64,000 nt of DNA from Lachnospiraceae bacterium (GTDB taxonomy: Bacteria; Bacillota; Clostridia; Lachnospirales; Lachnospiraceae): NCBI GenBank assembly GCA_910576335.1, contig CAJTIU010000003.1, positions 62,001-126,000 of the forward strand, written 5' to 3'. A model generated the notes under the pieces. That model saw only the letters and a program-made list of their open reading frames with translations. It had not been told where the DNA came from and did not search any database. Below, in pieces: positions 55,604-64,000 of this stretch. Made by a program: the position numbers and the translations under genes. How positions within the stretch are numbered: the stretch's first letter is position 1; every line of letters begins with the position of its first letter.

Positions 55604-56794
55604 ATGATTCCATTAGCGGTGCCGGATCTGACAGGAAATGAGCGTAAATATTTAAATCAGTGTATTGATACGACCTTTGTCTCTTCAGTTGGTGAATTTG
55701 TGAATCGTATTGAAGAGATGACAGCAGAAAAAAGTGGGGCAGAATATGGAGTTGCAACCTCATCGGGGACGACAGGACTGCATTTGGCGCTTACAGGCAG
55801 CGGAGTAAAAAGAGATGATTTGGTGATTATGCCAACATTTACTTTTATTGCAACAGCAAATGCAGTAACGCATTGTGGCGCAGTGCCATGGCTTTTGGAT
55901 ATTTCCACAGACTCATGGACTTTGGATGTGAGACAATTAGAACAGGAATTAGAAAGGAATGCTTTTTGGAGGCAAGAGCAATTAATTCATAAGGAGACAG
56001 GAAGGCGCATTGCGGCAATTATGCCAGTATATACGTTAGGAAACATTCCAGATATGGATAAGCTCCGGGACATCGCAAAGCGTTATAATCTCCCCATAAT
56101 TGCCGATGCCGCCGCGGCTTTGGGGGCCGAATATAAAGGGAGGAAAATTGGCGGGCTAGCAGATCTTACAGTAATTTCATTTAATGGAAATAAGACAGTA
56201 ACAGCAGGCGGCGGTGGAATGATTGTTGGTAACAACCAGATATTGATGAAGAAACTAAAGCATTTGTCCACAACTGCCAGAACTACAGCAGAATATGATC
56301 ATGATATGGCAGGATTCAATTACCGGATGACGAATATTCAGGCGGCAGTTGGATGTGCACAGTTAGAGAGGGCAGATGAATTCGTCAAGAAAAAACGTTT
56401 AATCCGGTCAGCCTATAATCAGTCTTTTTGCGGATGGGAAGATGTTTCTCTGTTTCCGGTTCCAGAAGGAGTGAAAAGCGCCTGTTGGTTATCAGGCATA
56501 GTATTGAATTATGGAGGACAACAAGAGGTCAGAAAGGTCTGTCAGGAATTATACATAAAAGGAATAGAAGGAAGAAGCTTCTGGAAACCGATTCATTTGC
56601 AGAAACCATACAGGAATGCAATAAGAGCGCAGTCGTTAGAAGCATCTTCGGAACTTTGGAATCGCATTTTAACTTTACCATGTTCCAGTAATATTACAGA
56701 TGAAGAATTAGAGTATGTTATAACCACTGTGAAGGAAGTGGCATCTGCCATACTGGCAGAAAATAATTTGAAAGAGCTGGGAGATCCATTTTAA
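55604..56794 (+). CDS. legC: LegC family aminotransferase
   Basis: 396 residues of the DegT/DnrJ/EryC1 family: [38 protein letters not shown] and [17 protein letters not shown] with the PLP lysine in NGNKT, then [18 protein letters not shown]. Follows LegB directly and should place the 4-amino group on the keto sugar. ATG with GGGAGGCGG upstream. Confidence 0.9.
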   Translation: MIPLAVPDLTGNERKYLNQCIDTTFVSSVGEFVNRIEEMTAEKSGAEYGVATSSGTTGLHLALTGSGVKRDDLVIMPTFTFIATANAVTHCGAVPWLLDISTDSWTLDVRQLEQELERNAFWRQEQLIHKETGRRIAAIMPVYTLGNIPDMDKLRDIAKRYNLPIIADAAAALGAEYKGRKIGGLADLTVISFNGNKTVTAGGGGMIVGNNQILMKKLKHLSTTARTTAEYDHDMAGFNYRMTNIQAAVGCAQLERADEFVKKKRLIRSAYNQSFCGWEDVSLFPVPEGVKSACWLSGIVLNYGGQQEVRKVCQELYIKGIEGRSFWKPIHLQKPYRNAIRAQSLEASSELWNRILTLPCSSNITDEELEYVITTVKEVASAILAENNLKELGDPF

Positions 56795-56828
56795 ATCTAA
56801 ATATTTGAGAAAAGCGGGAGGATATATT

Positions 56829-57761
56829 GTGAAACGAATACTAGTAACCGGGGGCGCTGGCTTTTTGGGATCCCATTTATGTGACAAATTGATTCAGAAG
56901 GGGAATGAAGTGATCTGTGTAGATAATCTATTTACAGGGAAGAAGGAGAATATCCGACATTTACTATCTAATCCATATTTTGAATTTATTCGTCATGATG
57001 TAACAGAGCCATTATATGTAGAAGTAGATCAGATATATAATCTTGCATGTCCTGCAAGTCCGCCCCATTATCAGTATAATCCTATTAAGACTGCTAAAAC
57101 CAGTGTATATGGGGCAATGAATATGCTTGGTCTGGCCAAACGTGTAAATGCAAGAATTCTCCAGGCCAGTACATCCGAGGTATATGGAGATCCAGAGATA
57201 CATCCGCAGCCAGAGGGGTATAAAGGGTGTGTTAATCCAATAGGGATAAGGTCTTGTTATGATGAGGGAAAGCGGATGGCAGAAACGTTGTTTTTAGACT
57301 ACCACAGACAGAATCACGTTGATATTAAAGTAATTCGGATTTTTAATACATATGGTCCAAGAATGGATCCTAATGACGGGAGAGTCATTTCTAATTTTAT
57401 TGTACAGGCCTTAAAGGGAGAGGACATTACAATTTATGGAGACGGGAGACAGACGCGCAGCTTTTGTTATGTGGATGATTTAATTGAAGGAATGTATCGC
57501 ATGATGAACTCCGAGGGCTTTACTGGTCCGGTAAATATCGGAAATCCAGGTGAGTTTACAATGCTTGAACTGGCAGATAAGATCATAGAACTTACAGGAT
57601 CGGAGTCAAGGATTACTTATCTTCCGCTTCCAAGTGATGATCCGGCCCAGAGACGGCCAGTTATTGAACTCGCGAAAGAGAAGCTGGACTGGGAACCGGA
57701 AATTGCGTTGGAAGAGGGATTAAGAAAAACAATTGAATATTTCAGAAGGGTTACTTCGTAA
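56829..57761 (+). CDS. uxs: UDP-glucuronate decarboxylase (UDP-xylose synthase)
   Basis: 310 residues from GTG 56829, which has GGGAGGA upstream; the in-frame TTG 56805 has none. NAD motif [14 protein letters not shown], then the UXS pattern [59 protein letters not shown] with Tyr/Lys and [15 protein letters not shown]. Converts UDP-glucuronate to UDP-xylose; its substrate comes from Ugd at 58989. Confidence 0.93.
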   Translation: MKRILVTGGAGFLGSHLCDKLIQKGNEVICVDNLFTGKKENIRHLLSNPYFEFIRHDVTEPLYVEVDQIYNLACPASPPHYQYNPIKTAKTSVYGAMNMLGLAKRVNARILQASTSEVYGDPEIHPQPEGYKGCVNPIGIRSCYDEGKRMAETLFLDYHRQNHVDIKVIRIFNTYGPRMDPNDGRVISNFIVQALKGEDITIYGDGRQTRSFCYVDDLIEGMYRMMNSEGFTGPVNIGNPGEFTMLELADKIIELTGSESRITYLPLPSDDPAQRRPVIELAKEKLDWEPEIALEEGLRKTIEYFRRVTS

Positions 57762-57794
57762 TAAAAACGGAGAAGGAGCTGGTCAGGAAAACAT

Positions 57795-58874
57795 ATGGAT
57801 ATTTATATATTTGGAGCAAAATCAATAGCTATCGGGGTATCCAGGGCAATCAGAACTCTGAAACAGGAGATGAATATAGTAGGTTTTCTAGTTTCGAGTC
57901 TTGAGAACAATCCCGAAGAATTGGATGGCTTTCCCGTCAGAGAGCTTGGGAAGGCGTCAGCAGAGATGGATGAAAGGGAAAAAAGAAATGTCTGTGTATA
58001 TATTGCTGTACCAGAGTTTTTACATAAGGAAATTATTTATGATTTGCTGGAGCATGGTTTTGTAAATTACAGAGCAGTAGACTCTGGGACGGAAGCAAAA
58101 CTTATGGAAAAATATTTTTCGCGAATTAAAAAGTTTCCATCCTTACATGAGCTTCCGTTAGGAAAAGAGAAAGCTGAGTTAACAATTTATCTGGCTCAGT
58201 TTTATAAAGATAAAATACTAGAGGCGCCCCCGGCATTACCGGATTATGTAAGCTCTGTACTGCTTGGATGCAGTAGAAATGAAGATAAAGAATTAGAAAA
58301 GAACGCGGATTTTTGCGATAATGTGGGCGAACAGATTTCTTCTCGAAATCCAGATTATTGTGAAATGACAGCTTTCTACTGGGTATGGAAGAACAGGATG
58401 AATGTTGTAAAAGATTATGTAGGAATCTGTCATTACCGAAGGATACTAGACATTACTGAAGAAGACAGACAGAGAATGCTTGAAAATGACGTGGATGTAG
58501 TTCTTCCGTTTCCGATGATTCACTTGCCAGATATCTGTGAGCACCATACTAGATATATCCGGGAAGAAGAGTGGCAGATTATGCTGCAGGCATTGAAGGA
58601 ATTATATCCGGATTATGCAGATGCATATGAGTCAATATTTTCAGGAAGCTATTTTTACAACTATAATCTTGTGATAGCTAAAAAGGCTGTTTTCGAAAAT
58701 TACTGTGCATGGGTATTTCCGTTGCTTTTCAGGACGGAGGAGCTGTGTATTATGAAAAAGATAAAGAGAAGTGCACGGTATCTGGCATATATAAGTGAAA
58801 GTCTTTTGGCATTTTACTTTCTTTATCACAAGGAATTGAGGATTTATCATACAGGACGCCTTTTATTTACATAA
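57795..58874 (+). CDS. DUF4422 glycosyltransferase with N-terminal Rossmann-like module
   Basis: 359 residues. N-terminal module (about 1-100, MDIYIFGAKSIAIGVSRAI, NIVGFLVSSLENNPEELDGFPV) and a DUF4422 domain (YCEMTAFYWVWKN, YVGICHYRRILD). Third DUF4422 protein of the cluster and closest to the 35279 protein in layout (VSS...NP...EL in both modules). It may be the xylosyltransferase by proximity, but that is a guess. Confidence 0.82.
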   Translation: MDIYIFGAKSIAIGVSRAIRTLKQEMNIVGFLVSSLENNPEELDGFPVRELGKASAEMDEREKRNVCVYIAVPEFLHKEIIYDLLEHGFVNYRAVDSGTEAKLMEKYFSRIKKFPSLHELPLGKEKAELTIYLAQFYKDKILEAPPALPDYVSSVLLGCSRNEDKELEKNADFCDNVGEQISSRNPDYCEMTAFYWVWKNRMNVVKDYVGICHYRRILDITEEDRQRMLENDVDVVLPFPMIHLPDICEHHTRYIREEEWQIMLQALKELYPDYADAYESIFSGSYFYNYNLVIAKKAVFENYCAWVFPLLFRTEELCIMKKIKRSARYLAYISESLLAFYFLYHKELRIYHTGRLLFT

Positions 58875-58988
58875 GGCTGATTGAGAAGGTGAAGAAACAA
58901 ATTATATGATACAAGCTTCAAAAGGTCATGTGTTTCATGCCAGCATGAAAAAGTGCGGCCTTTTGACACATGTGGGAGGGATAGGCAA

Positions 58989-60314
58989 ATGAAAATATCA
59001 GTAGTAGGGACAGGGTACGTAGGACTGGTGACGGGGACATGTTTTGCGGAGATGGGCAATAAAGTATGGTGCGTAGATGTGGATGAAGAAAAAATTAATT
59101 GTTTGAAGAACGGAGATATTCCAATTTATGAACCAGGACTGGAACCTTTAGTAAAAGGTAACTGCGCCATGGGACATCTCCACTTTACAACAGATATTCA
59201 TGAGGCGCTTCAATATACTAATATTTGCTTCATTGCGGTTGGAACACCTATGGGAGAAGATGGAAGCGCAGATTTGCAATATGTGACAGCAGTGGCTTCA
59301 GAGATAGGGAAAGGAATGGTTCACCATATGTATGTGGTGGATAAGTCCACAGTTCCGGTAGGGACAGCAGAAATTGTAAGGGATACGATTCAAAGGGAAC
59401 TAGATAAACGGAATTCAGATCTAACGTTTGATGTGATTTCTAATCCGGAATTCTTAAAAGAAGGGACAGCAGTAGCTGACTGCATGAAACCCGACAGGAT
59501 TGTAATTGGTACAGATAATAATGAGGCAGCAGAGGTAATGAGAGAGCTGTATAATGTCTATGTGAGAAATACAGAAAATTTTATACTGATGGATATTCCA
59601 AGCGCTGAGATGACAAAATATACAGCGAATGCCATGCTGGCAACGAAGATCAGTTTCATGAATGAGATTAGTAATATTTGTGAGCGTGTAGGGGCAGATG
59701 TAAATAAAGTGCGTTTGGGAATAGGAAGCGATTCGAGGATTGGTTATAGCTTTATTTATCCTGGATGCGGATATGGAGGAAGCTGTTTTCCGAAGGATGT
59801 AAAAGCCTTGATTAGGACAAGCCATAAATACGATTATGAACCAGAAATGTTGGAGGCTGTAGAATCGGTAAACTATCGTCAGAAAAAGATACTGCCACAG
59901 AAGGTTGCGAAAAAGTTTGGAGAGGATCTGACGGGGAAACGGTTTGCGGTTTGGGGACTTGCTTTTAAGCCCGACACTGATGATATGCGCGAGTCAGCGG
60001 CAATTATGATTATTAATGAATTAACAGAACTAGGCGCAGAAGTAATAGCTTATGATCCCCAGGCAATTAATGAGGCAAAAACATGTTATTTAAAAAACAA
60101 TAAAAAGGTTTCTTATGTAGAAAGTAAATATGAGGCACTGAAGGGGGCAGACGCGCTGCTTCTCATTACTGAATGGAAAGAATTTAGGCAGCCGGATTTT
60201 GACGAAATAGTAAAATTATTAAAACAGCCAGTAATATTTGATGGGCGAAATCAGTATGACAGGAGACGTCTGAAGAAAAAGGGGATAGAATATTATCAGA
60301 TTGGCGTTAGATAA
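58989..60314 (+). CDS. ugd: UDP-glucose 6-dehydrogenase
   Basis: 441 residues from ATG 58989 with GGGAGGGAT upstream (open frame from 58953 has none). NAD motif GTGYVGLVTGTCFAEMG, KSTVPVGTA, VSNPEFLKEGTAV-like VISNPEFLKEGTAV, the catalytic cysteine in GYGGSCFPKD and AVWGLAFKPDTDDMRESAA. Oxidises UDP-glucose to UDP-glucuronate, the precursor of UDP-xylose. Last convincing gene of the cluster. Confidence 0.95.
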   Translation: MKISVVGTGYVGLVTGTCFAEMGNKVWCVDVDEEKINCLKNGDIPIYEPGLEPLVKGNCAMGHLHFTTDIHEALQYTNICFIAVGTPMGEDGSADLQYVTAVASEIGKGMVHHMYVVDKSTVPVGTAEIVRDTIQRELDKRNSDLTFDVISNPEFLKEGTAVADCMKPDRIVIGTDNNEAAEVMRELYNVYVRNTENFILMDIPSAEMTKYTANAMLATKISFMNEISNICERVGADVNKVRLGIGSDSRIGYSFIYPGCGYGGSCFPKDVKALIRTSHKYDYEPEMLEAVESVNYRQKKILPQKVAKKFGEDLTGKRFAVWGLAFKPDTDDMRESAAIMIINELTELGAEVIAYDPQAINEAKTCYLKNNKKVSYVESKYEALKGADALLLITEWKEFRQPDFDEIVKLLKQPVIFDGRNQYDRRRLKKKGIEYYQIGVR

Positions 60315-60357
60315 CTTTCGGCTATTTATTAAACGCCAGTAAGCAGCTTCTGCTATT

Positions 60358-60540
60358 ATGAAAGACAATGTTAAACTTGGAGATAAAAAGATACTTCAGA
60401 ATGCAAAGCTGGATTTGGAAGGAATCTTAAAAAATAATCCGGGGAATTATACGGATTTAGAAAAAGAAAAGTTCAAAAGAAGAATTGAAGAGAAACCGCT
60501 ATGGCGACAGATGGAAGCGGTAAAAAGAAATCTATCATAA
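60358..60540 (+). CDS. Small hypothetical protein
   Basis: 60 residues, very charged (LEKEKFKRRIEEKPLWRQMEAVKRN) and probably helical. No ribosome site before ATG 60358 and no family recognised; it could be the remnant of a longer gene. Directly followed by the palindromic repeat. Confidence 0.3.
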   Translation: MKDNVKLGDKKILQNAKLDLEGILKNNPGNYTDLEKEKFKRRIEEKPLWRQMEAVKRNLS

Positions 60541-60560
60541 TCAGAATTAAGTAAGAGGCG

Positions 60561-60619
60561 AATTGGGGACGGGGCATTTTAAAAAATGCCCCGTCCCCAA
60601 TTGAAAATAGGGTGTCCCC
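60561..60619. repeat. GGGGACGGGG palindromic repeat with conserved tail, third complete copy
   Basis: Arms 60561-60580 and 60583-60602 (20 bases, perfect) and the tail AATTGAAAATAGGGTGTCCC plus C (60599-60619), the last identical to 27373-27393. Between it and the DUF262 gene, 60620-60827 holds no supported gene. Confidence 0.75.
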
Positions 60620-60827
60620 GACTCCAGGTTCTGTCCTTTGATATTTTGGCAAAGCATATGAAAAGGATTACTGGCATTGAGGAGTTTGTTATGATTGATA
60701 TTATACAAGAAAGAGGTTATAATGTTTTGAAAAGAGGTGTAACAGGCTCTTTAGGATTTATATGGCTTTGATAAGAAAGCCGTGATAAAATACATTAAAT
60801 AATTATAGTGATAGGACGGTGTTGATT

Positions 60828-62102
60828 ATGCTTAGTGAAAGGATAATAAGTTACTTGGAATGTCTGACTAAAATCGCTGAAGGGCAGGATTACAAAATCG
60901 AATCAATAACATTTTACAATACCTATGCTGAAATTCCAGAAAAAGAGAAAAACGAAGATACCCTTTTGGAAATGGAGGAATATTTAAACGGAAAAAATAT
61001 TGAAATTTTATCGGATGGCATAGAGTTGGAACAGGGGGATAGTGTGATTTCATTAGAAGATAAAATCCAGCCTTTTGATCCGACAAAAATTAATATAACG
61101 ATGGCTCCCATGGCATTGGATTCTCTGGTAAAGCGATTAAAAAATCATGAAATTAACTTAAATACGGAATTCCAAAGAAAAGGTGGATTGTGGAGCAACA
61201 CGAAAAAGAGTCAATTGATTGAATCTCTTTTATTAAAAATCCCTCTGCCCGCGTTTTATTTTGATGCGTCTGATGAAGGGGACTGGCTTATTATTGATGG
61301 TTTGCAGAGGATAACAGCGCTTAATGAATTTATTGTGAAAAAGACTTTAAAACTGGAAGGACTGGAATTTTTCAATGATTTAAACGGTCTTGGATATGAT
61401 GAACTTCCGCGTCAGTTTACGAGAAGAATAGATGAAAGTTCCCTGATCACTTTTACAGTAAAGGAAGGAACGCCGGTTAATGTAAAATATAATATTTTTA
61501 AGCGTTTAAATACAGGTGGACTGGAGCTCACACCCCAGGAAATACGACATGCTCTATACCAGGGACAGGCAACTATTTTTTTAAAGGAGCTTTCGTCGTC
61601 AAAAGAATTTTTAAAGGTTACCTGCCACAGCATAAAATCGGATCGTATGCTTGACCAGGAATTTGTATTAAGGTTTATGGCTGTCTGCTATTATGGTATT
61701 GAGAACTATGATGGTATGCCGGAAAAATTTTTAAATGAGACGATGGATTACATAAACCGGCAAAAACAAGAGAAAATAGAAAATATGAGGGAAAGATTTT
61801 TTGAAACTATGATTGCCATATATGAGATTTTTGGAAATCACGCATTTCGAAAGATGGCTGTAGATGGAAGACGCCGCCCGATTAATAAAGCAATTTATGA
61901 AATGTGGTGTAAGTCCATATTTGATCTCAATGATGCACAAAGAGAAAAATTGAAAGAAAAAAAACGGAGACTAATGAAGCAATATATTGATTTGTGCGAA
62001 AAGAATGATTTTCAGATATATGTAAAAGCAAGTGATAAGTATTCTTATATCAAACGTATAAATCAAATAAAAGATCTGGTTGGGGAGGTTCTTAATGATT
62101 AA
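60828..62102 (+). CDS. DUF262 domain protein (GmrSD/ParB-like nuclease fold)
   Basis: 424 residues. The DUF262 signature DGQQR appears as LIIDGLQRITAL in the middle part, preceded by LNTEFQRKGGLWSNTKKSQLIESLLLKIPLPAFYF. The C-terminal DUF1524/HNH nuclease domain seen in GmrSD is absent; the end is a helical, basic tail (LKEKKRRLMKQYIDLCEKN). ATG 60828 with AGGACGG upstream. Operonic with the ATPase gene (8-base overlap). Similar pairs are found in defence islands. Confidence 0.78.
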   Translation: MLSERIISYLECLTKIAEGQDYKIESITFYNTYAEIPEKEKNEDTLLEMEEYLNGKNIEILSDGIELEQGDSVISLEDKIQPFDPTKINITMAPMALDSLVKRLKNHEINLNTEFQRKGGLWSNTKKSQLIESLLLKIPLPAFYFDASDEGDWLIIDGLQRITALNEFIVKKTLKLEGLEFFNDLNGLGYDELPRQFTRRIDESSLITFTVKEGTPVNVKYNIFKRLNTGGLELTPQEIRHALYQGQATIFLKELSSSKEFLKVTCHSIKSDRMLDQEFVLRFMAVCYYGIENYDGMPEKFLNETMDYINRQKQEKIENMRERFFETMIAIYEIFGNHAFRKMAVDGRRRPINKAIYEMWCKSIFDLNDAQREKLKEKKRRLMKQYIDLCEKNDFQIYVKASDKYSYIKRINQIKDLVGEVLND

Positions 62103-63210
62103 AAAGATAGAGTTGAGAAATTTTAAATGTTTTGAACGATTAGAATTACCATTATCTAATTTGAATCTTTTATCAGGAATTAACAGCATGGGTAAATCTA
62201 CAGTGATTCAGGCATTACTGCTGCTGCGCCAGGCTTACGAAAAAGATAGTTTAAGGGAGGGGCTCTATTTAAACGGGGAATACACACAGATCGGGACTGG
62301 CCTTGATCTGTTGTATTTTAATGCTGATGGGGATATTGAAATTATTCTCACAAATGAGACTGGTCAGAAATATAGATGGATTTTGGATTATGTTCCAGAC
62401 TCTGATTACTTGAAAATAAAGAAGGAGGAATCAGAAGGAAAGGATACTGGCATTTTGGAAAATCTGAATCTTTTGAATCAGGATTTTGAATATGTTATGG
62501 CGGAAAGATTCGGACCGAGAAAAAGCTATGAGAAATCATTTTATGATATTGAAGTTAAAAAACATGTTGGGAAGTACGGGGAACATGTTGTTTATTATTT
62601 AGAAAAACACGCGGGGGATCCTACGGGTACAGAAACGGTGGTTTTAGGCGGAAAGAGGACATTGAAACAACAGACGGAGTGTTGGATGAACGAGATCAGT
62701 CCGGGAATTCAATTTGATTTTACCGATGTACAGGCTGCGGATACAATCAGCCTGAAGATCCGGCAGACAGAAAATGCTGCACAGATGAGCACAATTATGG
62801 ATTATAAACCAGTGAATGTAGGTTTTGGTATATCTTATAGTTTGCCGATTATTGTAGCTCTTTTAAAGGCAAAACCCGATGATTTAGTTATTTTAGAAAA
62901 TCCAGAGGCACACCTTCATCCACAAGGACAGCGTAAAGTTGGAGAACTGATTGCAAGGGTGGCACAGGGAGGTGTACAGGTGATTGTGGAAACACACAGT
63001 GATCATATCCTGAATGGTATCCGTTTGGCTGTTAAACAGAAAGTTTTAGAAAAAGAAAAGGTCAAATTGTATTATTTTTGTACTAAAGCAGAAAATGATA
63101 TTACCATGCATACATTTGAGGAACCTAAACTAGATGATAATGGGCGGCTGGATTTTTGGCCGAAAGGTTTTTTCGATGAATGGGATAATACGTTATTAGA
63201 GTTATTGTAA
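62095..63210 (+). CDS. RecF/SMC-like AAA ATPase (DUF3696 type)
   Basis: 371 residues. Walker A LLSGINSMGKSTVIQ near residue 30 in the IELRNFKCF context typical of SMC-type ATPases; Walker B DLVILENPEAHLHPQGQ and VIVETHSDHILNGIRLAV at the end. This is the COG4938/DUF3696-like family, often next to DUF262 proteins. ATG 62095 follows TGGGGAGG; overlaps the DUF262 stop by eight bases, so both are made together. Confidence 0.82.
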   Translation: MIKKIELRNFKCFERLELPLSNLNLLSGINSMGKSTVIQALLLLRQAYEKDSLREGLYLNGEYTQIGTGLDLLYFNADGDIEIILTNETGQKYRWILDYVPDSDYLKIKKEESEGKDTGILENLNLLNQDFEYVMAERFGPRKSYEKSFYDIEVKKHVGKYGEHVVYYLEKHAGDPTGTETVVLGGKRTLKQQTECWMNEISPGIQFDFTDVQAADTISLKIRQTENAAQMSTIMDYKPVNVGFGISYSLPIIVALLKAKPDDLVILENPEAHLHPQGQRKVGELIARVAQGGVQVIVETHSDHILNGIRLAVKQKVLEKEKVKLYYFCTKAENDITMHTFEEPKLDDNGRLDFWPKGFFDEWDNTLLELL

Positions 63211-63235
63211 AGAAGAAATAAACAGTGGTGATAAA

Positions 63236-63970
63236 ATGATTGTAGTGATTAATGATTTATCTTTTGAAAGAAAGTTTTCGAATAGAAATGAAGCGATCAG
63301 GAAAGTACATCAGTGGATGGATATTTGTAAAGAAATAGAGTCGCAGGAAACAACAGCGGTAGAAGAGATATATTCGGTAATGTTGAATACCTCGGCAGAG
63401 ATTGCTCCTGATTATCCGCTTATACAAATGGTGAAAGAGTTTGAAACGCGAGATGAAAGACGATATTTAATACATTTGCTTACAAATCTGGGCCAGCCTA
63501 AGAATATGCCGCAAGATCCGTTCTGCCTAAAAGAGGAATGCTCTTATATTTGTTCATGGGCAAAAGAGGCGGCCGCAATTAGCCTGGAGTCAGATCTCTT
63601 GTTTGGGGAGTCAATACTTGATGGCATAGTAAAGCAAGAAAAAGTTTCGATTAAAAATATATCGAAACAGGAACACATTCAATTATATGAAGAATTTTTG
63701 GGGATACGCCATTATGAGGCGAATAAAAAGCACAGAAGACAGCCTTATATAGATGCGGCCGGACGATATGTGGATGCTATGGATTTAAGTGATATGGAAG
63801 CGCAGGAATTGCTGAATCATGCAATTGAGATCGAGGGGAATATATATGGTAAAAGAAACGGTCAGTATTACAGTTTTCAAAGGCATCATGATAATTATTA
63901 TCATGGATATCAGAACAATGATTTGGAATTACATATAAAAAATAAAATTGATGCGGAGTGTTGGGAATGA
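63236..63970 (+). CDS. Unknown third component of the DUF262/ATPase operon
   Basis: 244 residues, no family recognised. Contains RHYEANKKHRRQPYIDAAGRYVDAMDLSDMEAQELLNHAIE, a charged helical region, and a His/Tyr-rich C-terminus (FQRHHDNYYHGYQNNDLE). Begins 25 bases after the ATPase with AGTGGTGATAAA as a weak site, so it is likely the third component. Such third genes are often effectors or adaptors in two-gene ATPase defence systems. Confidence 0.62.
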   Translation: MIVVINDLSFERKFSNRNEAIRKVHQWMDICKEIESQETTAVEEIYSVMLNTSAEIAPDYPLIQMVKEFETRDERRYLIHLLTNLGQPKNMPQDPFCLKEECSYICSWAKEAAAISLESDLLFGESILDGIVKQEKVSIKNISKQEHIQLYEEFLGIRHYEANKKHRRQPYIDAAGRYVDAMDLSDMEAQELLNHAIEIEGNIYGKRNGQYYSFQRHHDNYYHGYQNNDLELHIKNKIDAECWE

Positions 63971-63992
63971 AAGAATAGTAGGGAGCATCAGA

Positions 63993-64000
63993 ATGAGGAT
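63993..64000 (+). CDS. Possible start of a further gene, cut by the window
   Basis: ATGAGGAT at the right edge, with GTAGGGAG about seven bases upstream. Only three codons are visible, so product is unknown. It would be a fourth gene of the operon. Confidence 0.3.

Noticed and set aside
60586-60771. 61-codon frame after the palindromic repeat
   Set aside because: It starts inside the repeat, has no ribosome site and no recognised homology.

Overview
The window looks like a chromosomal segment of a Gram-positive, strictly anaerobic gut Firmicute of the Lachnospiraceae type (Blautia/Dorea/Mediterraneibacter-like). The basis is: strong AGGAGG ribosome sites, a large Bacillus/Clostridium-type SRP RNA, a nine-gene V-type ATPase operon ordered as in Enterococcus, an oxygen-sensitive double-cubane reductase, Rpn-type nucleases, VanW and DUF4080 radical-SAM proteins, and several Lachnospiraceae-like palindromic repeats. 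No database could be searched, so genus is not assigned.

Layout. 1-2,900: a small AgrD-like peptide gene at the left edge, an inverted repeat and a three-gene ABC-2 exporter. 3,300-5,950: an Rpn-family nuclease and an AAA ATPase/PD-(D/E)xK protein. 6,024-6,287: SRP RNA on the minus strand. 6,500-14,830: housekeeping and envelope genes (B12/radical SAM protein, small membrane protein, VanW protein, AIR-synthase-like protein, Lrp regulator, aminotransferase, large membrane-anchored unknown). 15,021-16,970: divergent double-cubane reductase and trmL. 17,199-25,916: V-type ATPase operon (F-I-K-E-C-G-A-B-D), whose rotor subunit keeps all five sodium ligands known from Enterococcus hirae. It ends in a repeat-derived terminator. 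26,140-27,780: an ATPase of the AAA_14/DUF4143 type with a palindromic operator, and a decayed Rpn gene.

27,793-29,749 is the most unusual part. A stand-alone TnpB-like protein keeps its zinc ribbon but has lost all three RuvC catalytic acids (Ala, Met and Lys in their places). It is driven by a promoter overlapped by a palindromic operator and is followed by about 300 bases of structured non-coding sequence in the position of a guide RNA. There is no TnpA. This matches the layout of TnpB-like nuclease-dead repressors (TldR), and the next genes are a three-gene secreted/surface-protein operon (29,750-32,916).

33,164-60,314 is one continuous, tightly packed glycan cluster. It supplies UDP-galactofuranose (Glf, GalE), UDP-glucuronate and UDP-xylose (Ugd, UXS), and a CMP-legionaminic-acid-type nonulosonate (PtmE-like, NeuD/LegH-like, LegI, LegG, LegF, LegB, LegC). 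A sub-block of formyltransferase, PIG-L deacetylase, methyltransferase, class III aminotransferase and Gfo/Idh oxidoreductase probably makes a modified sugar. Two GT8 and three DUF4422 transferases, a MptE/DUF115-like protein, a radical SAM protein and a propeller-like unknown accompany them; seven of these carry the same fused Rossmann-like module. No initiating transferase, flippase or polymerase is present, which fits protein or S-layer/flagellin glycosylation better than a capsule, though such genes could lie elsewhere.

60,828-63,970: a three-gene DUF262 / RecF-like ATPase / unknown operon that resembles a phage-defence module, with a further gene apparently starting at the right edge.
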